A DNA stretch of 64,000 nt from Gnetum montanum (GCA_015680685.1 MNCI01000556.1:1315931-1379930), one strand, 5' to 3'. Positions 20,220 to 31,779 are shown, counted from the first letter of the stretch. The notes: generated by a model not told the origin, from the sequence alone. Numbers and translations: made by a program.

Positions 20220-21240
20220 AAATCTTGCTACTCACGCTGAGGTCACGCCAAGCTCACATTGGCAGCATGAGTCGAGTGTGAGTAACTCAAAATAGCCTTA
20301 AAACAATGTTAAAATGCCTTGATTTCAACAGTACAAGGCCCCTTCGAGGCCCCCTTAGAATTCTAATTTTAGGCTCAAAAATACTTCGTTTTCAATGCTC
20401 ACGACCAGGTCATGTTGAGGTCATGATGACAGCATGAGGCCTGCGTGAGCTACCAAGAATGGCCCAAATCAAGGCACAAACAGGCTCAAAATCTACATGC
20501 AGATTGTCTCCAAGGCCAGGCAATAGTTACACTTGAAATACAGGTCTCAAAAAATCAAGATTTGGTGTGAAATATACCATCTCATCTTACTCATGCCCAG
20601 GTCATGTTGGGGTCATGCTGAGGTCACACTGACAGCGTGAGCCCAGCGTGAGCTACCAAGAGTGGCCAAATCAAGGCATAAACAGGCTAAAAATATACAT
20701 GCAGATTGTCCCCAAGGCTAGGTAGTAGTTACACTTGAAAGAGAGGTCTCAAAATATCAAGATTTGGTGTGAAATGTACCATCTCAACTTGCTCATGCCC
20801 AGGTCATGCTAGGGTCACGCTGAGGTCATGTTGACAGTGTGAGCCTAGCGTAAGCTACCAAGAGTGGTATAAATCCAAGAAAAAATAGGTTCAAATTAAA
20901 CATAGAGGACGTCCTCTAGGTTAGGTAGCAGTTACACTTCAAAAAAAAGTCTTAAAGGTGGAATTTTGACACAAAACGCATCATTTTTTGTCATGCACAT
21001 TGAGGTCATGCTGACAGCATCAACCCAGTGTGAGCTACCAAGAGTGGCCCAAATCCAAGCACAGATAGGCTCAAATTAAACATACAGGATGTCGTCTAGG
21101 TCAGGTAGTAGTTACACTTCAGAAGCAAGTCTTAAAGGTAGAATTTAGACATAAAATGCATCATTTTTTATCACGCACGATGAGGTCACACTAATAGTGT
21201 GAGCCCACCGTGAGCACTGGTCACGACCAAGAAAAAGCAC
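20220..21240 (+). repeat. Tandem array in T1 U3 (unit about 180-200 bp)
   Basis: About six imperfect copies are spaced 180-200 bp apart, at about 20225, 20400, 20590, 20790, 20990 and 21170. Each contains GAGGTCAnnnTGACAGnnTGAG and then GTGAGCTACCAAGAnTGGCC. Four also share a later part with CAGGCTCAAA and TAGTTACACTT. The array lies upstream of the LTR TATA box. Confidence 0.85.
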
Positions 21241-21585
21241 TTTAGACATGTGTTGAGGGCACGCTGGTGACCTTGGTGAAGCAAAACATTTCCAGCAGCA
21301 GCCAGGTCATAGATTGAAAAGTTCCAAGCGAGCTGGAGGCAAATGCTCTTGTTGTACATTATCAGTCATTGTAAATTTTTTAAATTTTTGAGCTGATCAA
21401 GATCTTATGCTACAAATTGTACATGGACGTAAGCTAGCTTGCGCAAGCTAAAACAGATTGTAAGATATAGTGTATCCAGTCTAGAATGTAGTCTGCCTAT
21501 GTACACCTGTCACACGATCCATTTTTCGCTCATCTCACAGCCATTGACCTCATTCACAAATCCTACTCCCGAGCCTAGAAAAATG

Positions 21586-21596
21586 TATAAATACCC
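21586..21596 (+). promoter_or_regulatory. TATA box of the T1 3' LTR
   Basis: TATAAATACCC follows the U3 tandem array at the distance from the LTR end seen in the related elements. Confidence 0.65.
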
Positions 21597-22210
21597 TATT
21601 CATTGACATAAATAGGGTTGGCAATTTTCGCAAAAGGGATAACCTAAAGAGCATTGACTGGAAACCTTGGATGCTCGAGGGCATGCGATCCCTAGCACTT
21701 GAGCATCTGCAAATGTTTCATCCTTCATCTTGGGGCTTGACGCTTGACCTACCATCTGCACACGCAGCTGCGTTTTGATTGGTGCACTTTATTCTCTAAA
21801 TTAATAGAATACCGTATTTTTCCTTCCATTACACTGTTTACATTATCCTGGTTCATTGTTTACATTTGCATCATTCTGTTCTGTTCTTACATTACATCTA
21901 CGCTCTGTTTACATATTTTATGTTATGTTTGCTACAATAAGCCCAACGCAATCCATAGCTTACGCTCGGGGAATTCCTTATTTGATTTTTTTGCAGACCA
22001 TCCAAGGCACTCTGCCTTCATTTTTCTAGCTTGCCCTCATGCGAAGGAAGGGTCATCTGTATCTCTCCGGAGATCTTTTGACGTTCTTTTTCCTCCAGCC
22101 TTACGTCGACGATTTCGGATGGTACAGGCATCATCCCCCATTTTCATCTAATAATCCCATACCTATCCATTGTGTAATCACTGTAACCTGAGGAAAATTT
22201 TTTATTTAGT

Positions 22211-22220
22211 CGTGGGGGTA
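22211..22220 (+). promoter_or_regulatory. Possible polypurine tract before S1
   Basis: CGTGGGGGTA directly precedes the TGATGGGA that opens the S1 LTR. A purine-rich tract here would make S1 a 3' LTR of a plus-strand element rather than a solo LTR. Confidence 0.4.
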
Positions 22221-23050
22221 TGATGGGACGTGATGTCACATGGGCCGCGATATAGCGTATGCGATATCGCATCTTCCCCTGCGATATCGCTTACGCAATA
22301 TCGTAGTGCACCACCAAATCTATAAATAAGAGGCGGCTCTCCCTTGTTTAATAACATAGATTTAGATTGTAGCTAGACTCTGGCAATTTCATCCCTCCAG
22401 AGTTAGAATATTTTCCAATGTCTGCCCGCAGTGTGGTGAATGTAATTGTACGGAATCCTTTATTCGAGTGTGATGTACTTGGACACACACATGACCAGAA
22501 ATAAAGATTGAGATTACTTCATCATTGCATCATTCACTTTATTTATTTATTTATTTAATTTTTATTTACTACTTTCCTAATTAGTCTCTCTCACCCTTAA
22601 ACTCATGTTAGAACGCAGAGTGAGTATGACTTAATTACAAGCATTTAAGTGTGACTACTTGGTAACCTAGTGGCATACCTAGGATCTATTCTTGGTAATC
22701 CCAATGGTAGTCATGCACGAGGTCCAAGATGTGTATGGATGATCAAGGAACAGATGCTCATCACACTTAGGCTAGATTTGATTCTTTTACCCTTTCTCTC
22801 TTAGCTTAGATAATATTACTTTCCATTGCCCTCAGGAGTAGCATTAGAGTAGAAACCCATCATACACCTCACTCTGGACTAAACCATATGTGACAAATAT
22901 AATACTAGTCTAGGTGGGAAGACAACGAACTACGACCTAAGACTAACTGTCTAGGTACCACAACTAGTCTGTCTGCGGAGTTCGACCGGATCATGCGTGA
23001 AAACGCTTATATTCATATGGTTGAGTGTAGGGGTACCTCTCCACTCATCA
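22221..23050 (+). mobile_element. S1: LTR of a short Athila-like family
   Basis: It starts TGATGGGACG and ends CCACTCATCA. It aligns with S3 (59663-60467) over nearly all its length, including TATAAATAAGAGG (about 22322) and the AATAAAGATTGAGATTACTTC block. Just upstream of the TATA box it has several GATATCGC palindromes. It is not followed by a primer-binding site, and the flanks GGGTA and AAGCT do not match, so it is probably a truncated 3' LTR. Confidence 0.88.
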
Positions 23051-24825
23051 AAGCTTACTTGAAGAACTGTTGAATACCACTAGAGCCCTTTGAGTCTTTA
23101 TCTGATGAATAGGATTCCCTCCCATTGGAATCTTTGATTTTTCATTTTCTATACTCCCATATCCAGATTAACCTTCCTCTTCATCTAATCCATCTCTACC
23201 TAGCTATGAAACTCCCATAGATAGATTAACCTTTCTCTAGCTATCTTCAATTCATTTATTAGAAGATTACAATAGGATTTACACAACCTAGAAGCATCCA
23301 ATACCTATCAATATCAACTAATATTGTAGAGCATGAGGCTTTACAACCACACAATTGTTTTTTTCAATGTAAAAAACAACCAATAGAAATATCTCCTACA
23401 ACTCAAGATTAAGATCTCAACTCACAAGTGTGATACAAGAGAATTGAACACATAGATGAACATACTACAAGCTAATTTTGGAGTTGCAATCACCAATTAC
23501 ACTCACCCAATGTGCTTACCCATGCTATCTTACCAACTTCTCCACTCTCAAAAGCATTCTCTCTCACTCCTTTGACATACAAGCTCTCTCTTCTTGCATA
23601 CTAGCTCTTCTCTTTTATCATGGATGGATACATACATACTTATAGAGATTCCAAATCCAAGAAAGCTTTTTATTTTCCTTTGTAGATGATTCCCAAGAGG
23701 ATCTAGAGTCTTTTAAATGTTTCCCAAACAAAATGCCACATTAGAAATTAATCCATCGCCATCTTAGATATTTTTAGTAGTCTATTTAGATCTAGAGATG
23801 TCCATACATTTGATTAGATATCTAAGATGAGATATCTCTCTTTCTGGTTAGACATCTATCTTATAGGTGCCAAAAATAAAAGTGCTCATTTTGATGTCTG
23901 GAACCTTCAAATATCTCCAAACAAGTCCCCATAGGTTTTTAAAACCCCTAAACTCATCAAAGTAATCCAAAAACACCTACAAACATGCCAAAATATCCAA
24001 GAATATTCATCATAAAAAATCAACCTAAGAAGACACACTTATTCAGGTGTCCTTCAAGCATGAAAATCTACAAAAGAAACTTGTAGGAAAAACACAAGGA
24101 AATCTGAAGAGGTTTTCCTCCATAAAACTTTTTTGCACACTCTTATAATATCTTTCCAAAGTTTAGTGCTAAGTCCAAGTCCTAGAACAACACATCCATA
24201 CAATACAATAGGATAGATGATAGTTTAACAATTTTGTTTTTTGACCATTTAAATGCACAAGCCTAAATCCTTACACTATTTTTGAAAGAATATAGAGCCT
24301 TAAAACCTCTTATTATTTTTTCTTTGATGCAAGTCCTCCACATGTAATTATTCATATAAATCAGATCCAAATATTTAAATGAGTTTACTATTTGCATATT
24401 GGTACCTACAAAATGGAAGTTATACATGTTATAAATAGTTTATTGTAAATCAAGAAAATATCTTCAAAAGAATAATTAACTTATGAAGAGGGTTTATGAT
24501 GAAAATACTATTAGAATTGTCTAGGCTACTTTCTAATAGTGTAAGTAAAATATTACTATTGCTCTCAAATAAATTTCCTCTTCTTAGTTCTAATTAGGCA
24601 TTTATATCCCTTAACTAAACGTTATTTGTTATTCTTATTTTACATTCTTAATATTCAATCTAGCCTAAAAGCAATTCTCATCAAACCATGTCTTCTAACA
24701 TCTTCTTGTTTAAATGTACAACTTGCTCAGTAGTTATAAGTAAAATTTATCAACTCTTTATGCTATCTTTTAAGAATCTATTTTTTAATGTGTTGCATCC
24801 ATGTATATTTTGTTGACTTTTGGAA
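23051..24825. other. AT-rich region without recognised gene
   Basis: I see no coding potential. A minus-strand TATA-like CTCTATAAGTATG near 23640, next to C/T-rich sequence, hints at a decayed LTR. I found no partner copy. Confidence 0.4.
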
Positions 24826-24827
24826 TG

Positions 24828-24990
24828 ACTTGATTTGGTAAGACACTTGATTTGAAAGCTTGAGGTCATGAGTTCAATTATTGTGGGTAATTGTGAGTTA
24901 TATAAAGTACTAATTAGACTATATATCTTGGGGAGTTCCTATGTTTCACTTATTCCAAGTTCTAAGACCCCTTAACTTTAGGATAACTTT
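24828..24990 (+). mobile_element. tRNA-derived SINE candidate 1
   Basis: TTGGTAAGACACTTG resembles a pol III A box, and about 35 bases on GGTCATGAGTTCAATTATTG resembles a degenerate B box (GGTTCRANTCC). No tail or target duplication is certain. Confidence 0.3.
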
Positions 24991-25029
24991 GTATAAAAAT
25001 TTGTTTGTATTTCTATTATTTGTAGTTTG

Positions 25030-25225
25030 AAGGAACCGCCACTTGAAGTGATGGCAAGGTGGTTGTTTCTCAAGTCATAAGATCTGAGTTTGAGTTTGGG
25101 TGTAACAACTTGAAAGACATTAAAATTTTGCTCATCCATTGACACTCCTAGGACCCTGCCTTAGTGAGATGAGCAGTGAGCCTATAGGTGATGATCCATT
25201 TTATTTTTTGTTGTTGGAAAAAAAA
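25030..25225 (+). mobile_element. tRNA-derived SINE candidate 2
   Basis: TGGCAAGGTGGTTG fits an A box, and AGATCTGAGTTTGAGTTTGGG fits a decayed B box at tRNA-like spacing. The sequence ends in a T-rich then A-rich run near 25200-25228. It has the layout of candidate 1. Confidence 0.4.
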
Positions 25226-25230
25226 ATTAA

Positions 25231-26665
25231 TTTACAAAAAAATTTCTACATGATGATGCCAAGACTCTCCTAAATCATTTCTAATTTTCAACTCTTTAAT
25301 AAATTTAATGTCTTCATAAGAACATAAAAGAAAATCAATGCAAGAGGTACCCTAAATTCTTCTAAAATTAAATGATCAAGATTGAGGAAATCCAACAAGG
25401 CCATTACAAATGAAAAGATAAAAAAATTTTCCATTCTAATAGTTGTTGACCTATTTTATTAATAGTATCATCTTCAAAATGTTGTTCAATTGTAATCTTT
25501 AATAATGTCTAAATTATTAGACATTATGTTGCCAGTTAATAATTTTTGTTTGGTGGGAAACAAATGCAAAGACATTATTTAATAGTTTTTTTATTCAACA
25601 TGCCATCAAATATATTTAACAATTATGTATTTAAGAAAAAAACTCAAAGTTGTTAGAACAATCCCTACTTAAAAAGCAATAGTAAATGTATTTTGAAACT
25701 AAAACCTAAAGATTTACTTACACTAGGACACCTGTGGTTCAAAATTTCTTTTATAGAATTTTCTGTCCAACAAGAGCGAGGTGGAGTATATGCAATTGGT
25801 ATCTTGTAGTCATATAAATGAAATTTAACCGAGGCATTCTAGGAAATCAAACTAGGGTTTACTAGAAATTTTAGCTAATGGATGCCCAAAAATCAACAAA
25901 TTTTAGAGCACTTCAAAATTAGGGCTACTACCTTCAAAATTACAACCACTATGTCATTTTAATATGAACATAAAAATCTAAATTTGAAACTCTAGAAAAT
26001 GAATAGAGAAAATATACATATGTTTTAGGCAGTTAGCACAAAGCTTGCATGAAACTAGGGCCAAGTATAGAAATGTTTGGGTGATGTGGCAATAACCAGG
26101 AGCAAACACCTCCAATCTTCTAAACAAAATAACCAAGAATTCGCTGTGAAGTATCAGTAACGAAAGCATGGTAAAGTATGGACAACCTGCACATAGTATT
26201 TGTCCACCAGGAGCTCGTGATTTTGAAAAGGTGTTTACAATTAACGTATATTATAAATGTCCATTATAAATGTTCATTATAATAAAGCTAAGCAAGAAAG
26301 AATTGAACATGAATGTGTATTTCAAATATTCATGGTTTTACCACTAATCCTTTTCCTATCCTAGTTAAAATATCATTTACTGAATCTAAATTTAAACTAT
26401 AACTATAAACCTGCCACTTCATAGATAGTGCTATCCAAGCAATGAATGATGTCGCTAAGAAAAATTGAAAGAGGATATCTTATCCTATTTAATCAAATCC
26501 CAACTCAGGCTTAAGATAAGGTAGTTATAGATGATGATTACAACTACTTGCCTAACTTTTATAGATTTATTTGCAATTTCGTTGTAAATTATAATTTCAC
26601 GAAGTAGTGGAATATGTGTTAAATATAGTGTAGGGTAGATTCAGGCTAGGCCTGGCAAAGATTTA
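25231..26665. other. AT-rich region without recognised gene
   Basis: There are only short chance reading frames. It forms the 3' flank of the alpha-amylase pseudogene. Confidence 0.5.
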
Positions 26666-27873
26666 CTAGTCTTCCCAGACAGCCCAGCCATTTCTAGAGA
26701 CAGCGAGTTTGAATTGGGCAGAACAGGCGTTGTAGCCCATATCATTGTTGGGCCCAATTTTAATCATAACCTTATCATCTGTCATGGCAACGTACAGTTA
26801 CAACTGGGCAGCCTTCACATTGGTGTTGGAGAGAGAAGTGAGTTTGTTTCCCTGGCGAATGTTGCCCAATTTGATAATGGCGTTCTTGTACTTGGGATCT
26901 ACGATGTGATCGTAGAAGATGGAAGGCACGCCCGGGTGAGTGAAGATGTAAGCGTAGCCCCACAAAATCTTCTCACCAATGCTGGGAAACGGCCAATGGC
27001 TCTACGGAGGTGCTTTGTCGTGATTATCCATGAAAGTTACGGCCTTGCCAGGGTTGGCGCCAATGATGCCGTTGGGTTTGCCACCGTTGTTAAGGGAACT
27101 GAAATCGGTGTTATTGATAGCATTCTGAAGGATTCCCTTGATAGGGAAATCAGTGGCCCTGCATTTGTTGTTAGTGGAGCTGAACTAGTTGGTGACCTTA
27201 CCAGTGTCTCCATCGAAATACTTGCCGATGCAGAAGGTTGGGGAGGTGCCGTCCACGCAGATGTCGCCGAGGATGCCGCCAGCGTAGCCCTTGACGAAAT
27301 CGAAGTGCCAGCCTTGGAAATTGATGTTGGACTTGAGCCAGTTAAGCGAATCGGTGAGCTCCTTGTGATCCAAGTCCAACGCCGCCATGTAATCATTACC
27401 GGTGCTGGCGTTTCTGGTGCCGCAGTTGTAGGGTTGGTCATTGGGGCAGATGGCCCAGATGGCCCAGTCAAGCTTGCCGTCGCTGGTGCCGTCCTCGAAG
27501 ATGCACCACCACCCCTGCGAGTCCTGCATCGATGTCGCCTGTGATTGACGATGATGTCAGACACTGCGCGTATTCCTTTATTTTTGAGCGTCGAGATGGC
27601 AGAAGGCAGCTAATTGGCGGTGCCGTACTTGGAGGCGTCGAGGTTGTAGAGTTGGCCCAGAAGATATCCCTGCGCTGCCACACTTTGCGATGGTGGTTGA
27701 GACCGCACGTCCATCACACCCGCTGTGGCCACGTCGTAGACCAGTCCGGCAATGACGTTGTACCAACGGCTTAATCCACTCGTGGCCGCACCCCAGTTGA
27801 ATGCCTGCAACAGCACCTACCCTTGCACTGCTACTGTTAACGCCAGTAATATCTTCATCACTATGGAGGCCAT
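26666..27873 (-). pseudogene. Alpha-amylase pseudogene (glycosyl hydrolase family 13)
   Basis: This is a full-length relative of secreted plant alpha-amylases, which hydrolyse starch. It starts MASIVMKILLALTVAVQG, a signal-peptide-like segment. Landmarks in order are VLLQAFNWG, SDIIVNHR, the DGTSDGKLDW region, FQGWHFDFVKGYAGG (catalytic Asp kept), CIGKYF where the family has IGEYW (catalytic Glu changed to Lys), TFMDNHDKA (third catalytic Asp kept), GYAYIFTHPGVPSIFYDH and a C-terminal sheet ending WAVWED. Broken by stops at the codons before VLLQ, before LPSAI, after KVTN, before SHWPF and before LYVAM, and by one frameshift after NHR (about 27540). There is no intron, although plant alpha-amylase genes usually have two or three, so a processed copy is possible. 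Confidence 0.93.
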
Positions 27874-28416
27874 GTTTGCTGCACTGCTTTTTCTTCTTCT
27901 TTCTTACTTGTTTGTTCTAATTTCAACTCCCAACTGTCTTATATGGCAGTGCTTAGTCGTTGAGTTCCTTGGGTTGGCAGGGCATCGATTCCCCCAATTT
28001 AAGGGGATTTCCTTTTCTCGATTCTCTGCCATTAGCTTTACTTTTAGTTAATTATTAGAGATCACCTATCAATTCATACCTAGCCTTGATGGTTATCCTC
28101 TTTAATTTTGCTGTGGTTAATTATATAAGCCCTAGGTTTAGTGTGGTAATTATGTCTCTAAATCACTATTTCAATGTTCTATGTACACCATTATTCAATG
28201 AAAGTAATATTTATAAATTAGGGTAGGCGTTGATATGAAAAATGTGTTAAGGGGTAAACAATAAAAATCATCCTCATCATGCTAGCCTTATCCTAAGAAA
28301 ATACCTATATTTTTTAGTCTTATTTTTCTTTATTTGCATATTGGAATCTAAAATAATTAAAATATAGGTACACTCTAAGACATGTAGTTAAATTAGACCT
28401 TTATAGCTCAACATTG
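27874..28416. other. 5' flank of the amylase pseudogene; nothing recognised
   Basis: No TATA box or leader can be defined with confidence on the minus strand, and no repeat is recognised. Confidence 0.4.
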
Positions 28417-28421
28417 CCTAG
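28417..28421. repeat. Target-site duplication of T3, left copy (CCTAG)
   Basis: CCTAG directly precedes the TG of the left LTR and recurs at 51992-51996 after the right LTR. Confidence 0.88.
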
Positions 28422-30070
28422 TGTTGTGACTAAAAACCTCGATCATAGAAATGAAAACCAAGAATCCTCAATGCAAGTAGTTCCTCAACCCCAAATGCCT
28501 AAGGCCTCCATGATAAAAATGGGATTTAAGGCAACCTGGCTAGTTTGATAGATTAACTAGGGACCTAGAAAATGCAAACTGTGGATGTATAAACAAATCT
28601 AAATAATGCATAGAAAATAAATTTATTTTTGAACACAAAAGTCAAAACTTAAAACTTTACTAAGAAAAGAATAAAGAATAAGTTAGAGAAATGTGTACAA
28701 ACGATGCTTGGATGAGCAGAAAAAGGAGGTTCACTTGTGCAGGAGTTCAAAGCTCATTGAAGCCAATGTGATCTACTCCATGATCTAGGTACTAAGCCAC
28801 TACTAATGCTATCAAACCTTCCTTCATTGTTGCAACCTTGGATCTACCAATTGGGTTGCTATGTGAGGATCAAGAGGGGTGGTGAGAAAGGTGAAAAATT
28901 TGGATGCGAAGTTGTTCCATGTTGGGGTTTGGAAATACAAGAAGTGTAGTGTTGACACCAAAAAATCCACCAAATCTCAAGTCCATAATACTTCCATGTT
29001 GGGGTTCAAGAGAATGTAAGTATGAAAAGTTACAAGAGCTCTTGAGTGCTTGAAAATGCCCCAAATGTGCAATTGTGTGTATGCAAATTGTTTCAAATTG
29101 TTGAACTACCAAAGTGTTTATGTGTAAAAGATTGTTGAACCATCCAAAAATTCTTGGAACTCCTCAGTGGTGTTTGAGATTGGATTTTATAGGTTTTTTT
29201 GACCATATATGGGGCTGCAAATTGGCTATGATATGGCTACAAGTTAGCTTTGAAATGATAGCAAATTTGATGTAATTTTGCTAAAATTGGCTATGAAATT
29301 TAGGTGAGATGGATGCCCAAATTTGAAGGGTTACTATACATAGTAAGTTTCTCCCCCAATGGCCATTTTGTTTACTATAAATAGTAACTAGGGCACATCT
29401 TCCATGCTAGAGATGAATCTTCCATGTTGAGCTCTCCATGATGCTTACTAAAGTGGCTGGTCAATGTTGAAATGCATGAATTTATGAATTTTGCTTCTTG
29501 TGGCTTTCATGCTGGGGGATTGAATTTTCCATGCTAGGTGGGAAGCTTTCAAGGCTTGGGGGAAAATTTCCAAGCTAGGGGAAACTTCCATGCTAAGGGG
29601 AAACTTTCCAAGCTTGTGGGGGAATGTTTCTAGGTTGGGGAAAAGTTTCCAAGTTGTGCATTTGGTCTCCACATTGAAGGGAGAAAGGTTTTTAAACACC
29701 CCATCCTTTCACTTAGGGGAGAGGTGAGATCTACCTCTCCATAGCTATTTCTCATGTAGAAAAATGTATACCCTCCATAAAACCCATCAAATTACCATTT
29801 TTGGCATTCCAAAAGGTATTTTTGAACACCCCCTACCTTCCACCCCCCTCCCCAAGTCAAATATAGACATTAGGTGATATTTTCACTTGAGGAATGAGAA
29901 TTTTACCATTTATGAGGCATTTTTCAGTTTCAAATGTATAAAGTATGTGTGAAATTGCCTATTATGGGTTACAATTTTCACATTTACAATGAAATTTTAC
30001 CTTGGATTTTATAAAATGAAAGCTACATGATGAAGATTAATTATAACATGCAAAATTTTGTCGTGTTTCA
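28422..30070 (-). repeat. T3 3' LTR (left copy)
   Basis: 1649 bp, from TGTTGTGACT to GTGTTTCA. It aligns with 50442-51991. The TATA box lies on the minus strand at about 29184-29192 (CCTATAAAATCC). U3 has short repeats of the type GGGGAAACTTTCCAAGCTTG at about 29500-29660. Confidence 0.93.
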
Positions 30071-30137
30071 GTGTCCCCTCTTTGTTGGTGCCTAGAAGAT
30101 TGACACAAGAGGCATGGAAAAAGAATACAAAACACCA
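30061..30137 (-). promoter_or_regulatory. T3 polypurine tract within an LTR-spanning palindrome
   Basis: The minus strand reads CAAAGAGGGGACAC before the LTR. Arms are GTGTTTCA with AAAACACC, and CTTTGTTGGTGCC with a weaker GGCATGGAAAAAG. The layout matches T1, T2 and T4 but is more decayed. Confidence 0.75.
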
Positions 30138-30194
30138 CTATATATTATACTGCTACAATACATATAGGCCACATGAGAATTAAGCTTTCCAAGT

Positions 30195-30290
30195 TACCAA
30201 GGTTGCTAGTTTATGGCCATGGTAGACCATGGTACCAATTTAAGGCCTTGCTAAGTTGTGTTGCTAGTTTAAGGTTATAGAAAATTATTT
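30195..30290 (-). repeat. T3 minisatellite after pol
   Basis: Three copies of a TTGCTAGTTTAtGGCCATGG-like unit lie between the palindrome and the pol end. They are homologous to 4755-5265 in T2. Confidence 0.65.
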
Positions 30291-30321
30291 GAAAGTAGGA
30301 TCACTTGTTGATGATCATTGG

Positions 30322-31480
30322 CTACATGTAGTATGGCTTTAGATAGGGATGATTGACCAGATTGACCAACTTATTTTCATCCATGTCAACTATTCTAAAT
30401 ATTCCATTCTTGTAGGCTTTGGTGACAAGGAAGAATCCTTTCCAATTGGTCAAGAATTTGTTTGCAGGCTCACCAGATAGGCTTAAGGACAAGGTCCCCC
30501 TCCTTGATCTTACACATGGTCAAGTCATGATCATGTTGTCACTTCTACCCCTCTTGATATTTCTTGATGTGAGTGTGCACTTGCATATGCCACTCCTCCA
30601 CCAAATCTAGGATTGCTATTTGCAACTCCTTGATCTAATCATTGTTAATGAAGTCAATCAAGGCTATTTGAAGTGATGGCACTTGCAATTCAATAGGTTA
30701 AATAGCTTCAAAACCATAAAGAAGGTTATGCCAGTTGTCATGTGATAAGTTGTTCTATATGTCCATAGTGCATGGACAAGCCACTTATGCCACTTCCACT
30801 TGCTATTGTTGAGCATCTTCATAAGATATTTGATGATGGACTTATTACTTGCTTCTACTTCTTCATTAGCTTGACGGTAGTAAGGTGACAAGAAAGAATG
30901 CTTAATCCCTAGGTAGTGAAAAAAATTCTTAGTTTCTTGAATGCTAAATAAAGGTTCATCATCTATAATGATGATCATGGGTATGCCAAAATGAGCTACA
31001 ATGTCATCCAGGATAAACTTACAAACTTGTTCAGATGTGATCTTCCTTAGGGGAAGAGCCTCAACCAATTTGGTGAAGTAATCGATTACAGTGATGATGA
31101 AGGTATGTCTTGTGGAAGACTTAGGTGTTATACATTCAACAATATCCAACCCCCATCATTGAAATGAGCATGTTATTTTGGTTGTATGTAACTCAAGTTG
31201 GTGATATATGTATCAAGTTACTATATCATTGACATGTGTCACATTGCTTAACCTTTTATGAGTAATCATTTTCCATATGGAGCCAATAGTAGCCTAACTA
31301 TCTAATCTTAGTGACCATGGCTCTAGGTCCTATATGTCCCCCACAAACATCATCATGAACCTCCGCTAGGACTATTCTAGCTTTGGTTTTACCTAAGCAC
31401 CTCAAAAGTATGCCATCATAGGATTGTTGACATAATGTGTTATCACCTATGATGACATACTAGTTTGATCACTTGCATAT
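30322..31480 (-). pseudogene. T3 integrase
   Basis: Catalytic core positions are MDIVECITPKSS (first Asp), IIIIDDEPLF (second Asp) and NEEVEASNKS (Glu). All three acidic residues survive in this otherwise broken copy. The uninterrupted piece is 31149-30664. The C-terminal domain ends NHPYLKPYYM at the TAG read at 30324-30322. The zinc-finger part at about 31200-31350 is in pieces. Confidence 0.88.
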
Positions 31481-31779
31481 GGTGTCTTTCTGATTAGTAG
31501 TTAGGCCTTGTGAGGATTCATCATGCATAAGGTAAAATTTGATATCATCATACCACTCCTTAGGAGGAGTAGTATCAATGACAACCATAAAGGTATCCTT
31601 AGTGTTCTATGTGATGGAAATAACATAGTCCATGGTTAAGGTAGGAAACTTGCTAAACACATCTAGTGTCACACTAAGGGCTAGTGTTGCAATTGCATCA
31701 ACCATGATGTTTTCATTTCTAGGTATTTGTTGGACATCAACATCTATGAATTGTTGTAATAACTACTTTCCTAGGTCAT

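Larger units (their letters stand above)
1..22200 (+). mobile_element. T1: outer Ty3/gypsy element, 3' part (interrupted by T2)
   Basis: This element runs on the plus strand and enters from outside the window. I see the integrase end (1-1014), a 3' untranslated region (1015-1982, resuming at 19410), a polypurine tract at about 19920-19930 and a 3' LTR starting at 19932. T2 is inserted in the 3' untranslated region with a GTCTT duplication. Linking the two halves rests on three points: removing T2 restores the order integrase, minisatellite, palindrome, polypurine tract, LTR; both halves have the same orientation; and the T2 target duplication is exact. The right end of the LTR is uncertain (about 22130-22220). 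Confidence 0.85.
19932..22200 (+). repeat. T1 3' LTR
   Basis: It starts TGAAACACCACAAAATTTT, which matches the complement of the LTR tips of T3 (30070) and T4 (55434). U3 contains a tandem array (20220-21240) and ends at a TATA box at 21586. R-U5 then runs about 550-600 bp. The 3' end is not fixed because no partner LTR is in the window and S1 begins at 22221. Confidence 0.75.

Noticed and set aside
22221-23050. S1 as a solo LTR with target duplication
   Set aside because: The flanks GGGTA and AAGCT do not match under any small shift; a 3' LTR with a polypurine tract on its left fits better.
24828-24905. A functional tRNA gene
   Set aside because: Only A- and B-box-like strings are present; no cloverleaf or anticodon arm can be folded convincingly.
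26714-27544. 276-codon open frame on the plus strand, the longest in the window
   Set aside because: It is the antisense shadow of the alpha-amylase pseudogene; its translation matches no family, and the minus strand carries the amylase motifs.
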